A DNA stretch of 64,000 bases, from contig JAVDOI010000011.1 in assembly GCA_032191485.1 (NCBI GenBank), positions 15,792,617-15,856,616 on the forward strand, given 5' to 3'. How positions within the stretch are numbered: position 1 is the stretch's first letter; every line of letters begins with the position of its first letter. The translations under genes and the position numbers were made by a program. Origin of the DNA: Leptoclinus maculatus. Its lineage: Eukaryota; Chordata; Actinopteri; Perciformes; Stichaeidae. This document shows, in pieces, positions 57,791 through 64,000 of the stretch. The notes below the pieces were generated by a model. It made no database searches and was not told the origin of the DNA. It worked only from the letters and a program-made list of their open reading frames with translations.

Positions 57791-60045
57791 ACTATGAATT
57801 TGTTTCCCAACACACAAATATATTGTGTCACAAAACAGATTTGTTGTATTGACAGAGTTCTATTTGACAGGTCGATTCCAATAAATCAGGCTGTTAAATT
57901 GAGCACATAAAAACCAGGACATGAATGATTTTAGCGTCAGATTACATCCAAACAACTTCCCGTTCTCCTGAGGCCAACGCTGATGGTTGTGTGACACTGG
58001 ATGTCCTTGGAAGACATGAATCATAGAAAATGACGTCTGATATTGTTACAGTGCAGCTGCTCTGAGTGGGGGTGGGGTGGGTTGGGGGGTGGGGGGATAA
58101 AACAATAAATAAAATTGTAATGTGCAAGATAAAACGATAGATAACATGAACATGCAGTACAGTGGAGCCACAATGCAATTTAAGTAGTGTTTTGCAAAAG
58201 ACGCATCAGCTTCCCGTAAATTTTGAGTTGACATTGCGTAATAGAGGGACTAGTGTGTGTGAGTCAAGATTTGTGATGAAGTGGAGATTTTGCCCAAGTA
58301 AACCTAGCTTTTTCTGCCATTAAATACAGTTAACCCAGTTTTTTACTGATGGAACTCTTTTATATACTTATATACATATTTATTTATGTAATCTCCATGT
58401 AGTGAGTAGCATCAAGCAGATCAAAATAAACCAGTCCAAAAAGTTGATAAATGCTGTTTGTCATTACAAACTCTGCCAGTTTCTCGTGCATCATTACATC
58501 ACTGGTAAGAATATAAACATTTATGCTTTCTGTAAATAATCTGTAAAGGATTATGTATAACGTGTCTCATTTTATCAACATTTTTGACAGACATTGGGGT
58601 TATTCAAGGGTGGATATAACATAAACTACCTTCTGAAGATGAAATGTGAAGACGCAAGACTATTAGTCATTCCCACAACAGCTGAAACAACAGCGTTGAT
58701 TGATTGGCAGATATGATGGAAGTGGATTTAAAACATATGTTGGCCATCAATCCTCTGCGTTCAAAGCTTGTTTCAATCCCTGCACCCCAGGGACAGCGCC
58801 GCTACAGAATGTCTAATTTTAATTTACTTGACTGAACTTGATTCATTGAACGTGGAAACAAAGAGAATAACAAAGAACATACAACATCCTAATTATGTCA
58901 TTATATTCCTACCTTCTTGACTGGGAGACTTTTCTGATATGTTTTATTTTTACAAGAAAGTCAGATGTTGGTCTTATTACATATTATTATATTATATTAT
59001 TATATCTGGCACAGGTATTTTAGAAACCGTCAATTTTCAAGTTACTAAAACAGCACGAGCCATCTCTCAGGCCCACTGAGATAAAAATAAAAGCATTTGC
59101 TCTTTATCCACGAGTCAGCTCAGTGGACAAATCTGTCAGATTGTATTTGTGACGCTCACGCTGCTCACTGTGTGCATTTGTCATTGTGCAGAGGTTTGAA
59201 TCCTCGCTGACATCATGCGGCTCAGTGCTATCATGTGCTCTGTCTGGACAGGGCCTGCTATAGCCTCATAGCTCTCTCTGGCTGAACCCTCTCACCCCGT
59301 TATCATCAAGAGGATGAGGTAAGTGCTAAAACACAGCTGAGAGGATTGCTGTGAAGCGGCCAGATGACTGTCTTTGTTTTGTTGGCATCTATTATTAAAA
59401 CATTGGTCGAACCACTGCCTCTCGCTGTTTAATTAAACAACTTGGCCGGCCCGATGCTTATCACACCCAAACTCACAGCACTAACAACCATTATTGTTTT
59501 AGTGTAGAACAGCTGAACAACAACGGTCTTGCCTGCTGACATCTTTGGGAGCTATTATTATCAACGAGTGTGGGTTTAATAGAGCTTAATCTCAATGTTG
59601 ATTGGTTACAGGCCGTCAGAAACAGCTGACTTGCATCCATCAACTTTTCTGACACCATTGTCTCTGTAATCATCTGATCTTACAGTACACTCTCACAAAA
59701 CATGTCGTGTGAAAAGTTGCATCAAGTCAACTGAGTCTTGCTTGAAAGGGTCTCCTTCCCGAGAGTTGAGCCTGTGAATTCCCCTCGTGAGTGTCGGTCA
59801 CATACGACATTTTGTGGCATATGAAAAATAAATCAAAACAATACATCAGGGAACTTTTCAGCTCAGCGTGAATGGAACAAGATATGTATGTCACCAGAAG
59901 CATCCAGCACACACCAGTGTGCAGCCTGATTTAAAAGATATATGAGACGGAAACAACCTCCCACCCGGCATATAGAGCTGCATATTAATATAGGCTCGGT
60001 ATACAACATATTTATGGCACATTGCGTTATTTTAGCTGAATAGTT

Positions 60046-60071
60046 CTGAATAATAATAATAATAATAATAA
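60046..60071. repeat. (AAT)n microsatellite
   Basis: About eight AAT/ATA units in an AT-rich context. Confidence 0.85.
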
Positions 60072-61248
60072 AAGTAGAAGTAGTAATGGTAGAAAATGAA
60101 AAAGGGCGTGATGCGGGAGCACAATAAGGTAATGAAGATGTATGTGCAAGAGATAATCAAAGCAAAAGGCAAAACAAAAGCCATTGTTCAATCTGGTGAG
60201 TTGCATGGCTGTGTGCACAGCTGTATCTCAAAGGTTTAAGTTCCAATGTCAAACCCACCGTCTGTATCCCATTACTCTCACTGCTCATACAGGCAAACGT
60301 GATATACTGCGCTTTGATTCACCCGGATATATTTATACACCTTTGAAAGACAGATGAATTCATAAAAATGTGTAGGAGGGATGGAATCACTTGGATCCGG
60401 CTGAACATCAATGTGAGGCTTATTATGGCCTACAACAAGTGCATATCCAAAATTTTATTACACTCGACTCAGTCAGTCTTATCTCTTATCTCTTATTATT
60501 ACTCTTATCATAAATAAGCAACAATAACCTTTCGGCAAGGGCATTAGCGCTGGTGAATCAATAGTGACTACTTCATGAACTCGTCTTCAAGGGGCCTGAG
60601 AATGTTTTCGAAGAAGTTTAACATTAAAATGACACAAGCTGCCTTTTGGTGATGCAGCCCGCTATGGGCCCGGCCAAAAACATCATTGTCATCATCAAAG
60701 GCCGTCTACCAATCAGATCCCTCGTGTCTGAGAAAATAAGACTCACAGGCCCTGAGAGAAAGCAGTCCTGATGGTCTGCAGCATCTGGTCTAACAACGTT
60801 TCACTTGTTAGTCGTAAGGATGATAGTGAATTATGCAAATTTCGAAACAGAACAGCCCCCTATTCAAAGGAGGGATTGGATGTCATTTAAACATAACAGT
60901 GCATTTACCTTATCTATAGTGGTTTAGTCAAATAGTCCCAATCTGATCCTGCCTCCATGCTGACCACATTAGAAAACTAAATGTCATGTACTATTTTGTT
61001 GTCGGGAAAAGAAGACATGTTTAATGTAGTGTGCTAAGTGATATTCCCCCTGGATCTGTGCTTTCAATTTAAACTGGCTTCTGGTTTGATTCACTAACTC
61101 CACTGACTGAATTAACCCCCCTCTGGACGCACCGTTTTTTAGGTTTTATTCATGATTGTAGAGTGACTGAGGGGATGCGGCACATGATTTAACAAAATTC
61201 AATCTCCAATCCTTACAAACTGCACAGCTCCTGAGATGGAGGTGCAAG

Positions 61249-61251
<3 letters not shown>

Positions 61252-61294
<43 letters not shown>

Positions 61295-61356
61295 GCACGC
61301 ACACACATAGTCAAGCTCATTCTTTCGTTATTACCTCCATCTGCTCCCCATCATCG

Positions 61357-61414
<58 letters not shown>
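61252..61414. repeat. (AC)n and (CT)n microsatellites
   Basis: An AC run at about 61252-61291 is followed after 70 bases by a long CT run at about 61360-61414. Confidence 0.95.
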
Positions 61415-61423
<9 letters not shown>

Positions 61424-64000
61424 ATGAGTACATTTTCAGAGTGTATTTTTAGTATGCTTAACCCCATTGGGAAACTCTAGTGTTAACACCCCATTGGCAG
61501 TCCTATGCCATGCTCTACCCTTTGAAGATTCACTGGATAGATCCTTTTACATTTGCACACTTGAAAGAACCTGCAAACCTTTGAAAATGGAACATATGGT
61601 ACCAGTTCTCCGCAAATACATGAAGATATCAAGGACAAAATTCATCACTCAGATGATGTAGCAGCATCTTAAAACAATATGCACACATACATGTGCATTT
61701 TTTGGGGGGGATAGCGGAGGGATATATGGAGGCCAGGCGAGTGTGTTGAAGTGAAGCAGAGTGGAACGGTCCTGCTGCAGTGTGTGTAGAAGCAAACCAG
61801 CTGTCTGAATGCTGTGTAATGGAGAGAGGAGATGGGATGTTTTCAGCAGTCTACCTGACACACAGGATTCCACAAAAACATACGTCTGAGTGTAGCCTTT
61901 ACCTATAAATCATACATTATACCTCAGTATATCACTCACGAGTCCCAGATATGTTATTGTACTATACTGCACCTATCAACCCTTCACAAAGCAGCCATCC
62001 ATCACAGAAACAGATTTTTATGGTGAACAGATCTTCTACTGCTGTGTCCATGCTTTCCTTCCATAGTCTGTTTAAACATTCATAAAAAAAAGTGAGCCAA
62101 ACCTAAATAACTTGTTAAGAACAGAGAGGAGATTGATAATGGAATTAACAACTTCACTCACTTAACGAAACCCTAAATTCTGCTGAAGCTTCAGGGTTTA
62201 TACTCAAACAAGCACATTAAAAGGTCGCAGCTACGTTGGTGAGGACTCATGTGTGACTAGACTGGTCAGTCGGTCCAATTAAAGTAGGAGAAGGGTGACA
62301 TGACGTCACTGATCACCGTAGTGTCCATAATCCACCGGCATGGAAAAGACTTTTGAACAGGCCATTTACTCCTGCCCTCTTGTTTGAGACCAGTCGACTG
62401 GCAATTTTGCAAACCAGATAATCAAATTATTATTCAGGCTCCTAAACTCCCCGCCAAACCGCTTTTGGCCGCTATGCGCAGGAACACATTGGATGTGTTA
62501 TGTAATGTATTTGAAATTGTAATTAAAAGCTCATTATCCCAAACACTTGCTGATCTGATCCCGCTGCCTGTTCGCATGTGCTCATTAGCATTATGTTGTG
62601 ATCACTGGGTTTAGTCCTTTGCCTCAGCAGCAGGCTTTCTTGACTTCACTTGTAATTGTAGAGAGATGCTGGGTTTATTGGTACATGGGGATTGATCTCC
62701 CGTACCTTTATGTTCAAAGCAGCACAACGTCAAACTGTTTTCAGCCTCTGAAGATACATCTCAGTGTTCTGTTCAATTATTTTTGGAAAAACAAAATCAC
62801 GAGGTTTGAACATTTAATTGAAATGTCCTTTCTTTTAATTCTTGTGACTAGATAATTAAATATTCATTATGTGTCTTACGACTGCTTCTTGTGTTATAAA
62901 CCCAGTGGCTTGTATGTTTATTGCTGAGACCTTCCTGTGACTTTTTTCTTTGATAATTTTCTTTGCCACTATGTGCAAGACAAGCAACAGGCCAAGAGTA
63001 TCAAGATACTCAAGATGTTATCTGTTTTTTTATATGATGAAATGGACAGCAACACACACAATTTGCAACCTAAGATATGACTGATAATTACATTTTTTTT
63101 AGGAACCATCGTCAATATTGTCTTGCAACAGGCAGACACAGCTGACAACCTCGCAGCTAAACTGATTGATGCGGTGGAAACTTATTGAGAAAGTTACTGT
63201 ATGGCTCCACAGCAATGCATGCAGTGGTATCAGGTGCAGAAGTAGTCGTTTTACGGTTACGAGCACAAGTGCATAGCGTACTGGAATCGGTATCGTTGCT
63301 AGATAAATCCATTGAAATGTTTATCTGTGACAATTGGAGAAGAGTTCCAAATTTACTGAATTGACTCAGTCAGTGTTTAGAATATACTAACATTTGCTAA
63401 AGCTACTGCTCATTCGTGAACAAATAAGGCTTTAGCGGCAAAATATATGAGAACTGAATTAAGCAAGGGGGCTTGTGAATTCAAAAATGTGTTATTTCTT
63501 CCTTGAAAAGTTACAAGGCCTATTTGCTATATTAATGTAATACATTTTTTATTTGAATTTAATTTGAAATATGACTGGGAGAATATTTTCAATCGCTAAT
63601 AATCAAAAAGATCCAAGTGTATTATGTGTTTCTTAAGAACTGGTATTCTTGGTCAGGGAGTTAGGCAGACCCTACTCTCCTTCCTTTAGCCAAAGATTTA
63701 TTGGACAGGCGCTTAGTTCCTGCAAACAGAATTAAATAATCAATTGACAGACTAATTTCCAAATGAATGCAAGACACTGGAAATGACAGGAACAAGGCAG
63801 GAATTGATTGATGATGGCATATTTGTCAAGAAAGAAAAATGGCATAAGTGACCATAATAAATATCTTCTTCATCTTCACATTGCTGACGCACCAAATGTA
63901 ACACAACTAAATATGAGGTTGTGTTCAACGTAAAACCTACAAAAAAAGGGCGTTGTAGCAGTACAACCACATTTCTGCACCATGGTTGCTCATGGGACAC

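Larger units (their letters stand above)
57791..64000. other. Presumed long intron of the melatonin receptor
   Basis: No exon was recognised on either strand. Melatonin receptor genes have one long intron between TM1 and TM2, so most of this is probably intronic. A G-rich tract at about 58064-58097 could form a quadruplex. Confidence 0.5.

Noticed and set aside
63752..64000. Minus-strand frame at the window edge as exon 1 of the melatonin receptor
   Set aside because: It lacks the TM1 and GN...RN-type sequence expected before the intron.

Overview
The window is nuclear DNA from a teleost fish, most likely a percomorph. The genes have short GT-AG introns, and the gene content and order recall the stickleback eda region: eda, tnfsf13b (BAFF) and lrrc32 (GARP) lie head to tail. 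The other recognisable genes (gjb1, vma21 and a melatonin receptor resembling mtnr1c/GPR50) have human counterparts on the X chromosome, as does EDA, so this looks like a conserved X-related vertebrate block. The DNA is rich in fish-type microsatellites, hAT transposons, LTR and LINE relics and a tRNA-derived SINE.

Layout. 1-7.4 kb: the last seven coding exons of eda (+); exon 1 with the membrane anchor lies left of the window. 7.7-10.1 kb: complete six-exon tnfsf13b (+). 10.4-13.0 kb: two-exon lrrc32 (+). 13.4-15.1 kb: a possible small minus-strand exon and a minus-strand LINE remnant. 15.5-21.7 kb: an eight-exon gene with one extended Tudor domain (+), RNF17-like and probably germline. 23.2-24.6 kb: gjb1 (connexin 32) with a non-coding first exon. 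28.5-30.5 kb: an alpha-type connexin. 29.7-33.7 kb: no gene seen. 33.7-44.1 kb: an island of nested repeats containing a solo LTR, two copies of one hAT element inside a segmental duplication, a retroelement integrase fragment, another TIR element with a SINE inside it, a Ty3/gypsy-like 3' LTR with an array-rich internal end, and a small unrecognised multi-exon gene with a 46-residue tandem repeat. 44.9-47.8 kb: vma21 (-). 48-56 kb: non-coding, with a LINE relic and a hAT-like element carrying a CpG-rich core. 56.1-57.0 kb: exon 2 of a melatonin receptor (-). 57-64 kb: probably its long intron.

How the genes relate. eda and tnfsf13b are adjacent, same-strand TNF ligands, both with a predicted furin site; lrrc32 next to them encodes the family that anchors latent TGF-beta. 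They form a compact signalling and immune cluster with short spacers. The two connexins are same-strand neighbours. vma21 serves V-ATPase assembly and is transcribed the opposite way. The most unusual part is the 35.6-40.8 kb segment between the two hAT copies: it carries a splice-consistent four-exon reading frame with near-identical 138-bp repeats, whose stop codon and poly(A) signal come from duplicated LTR sequence. Coordinates were derived by reading splice sites and phases by eye; no database search was possible.
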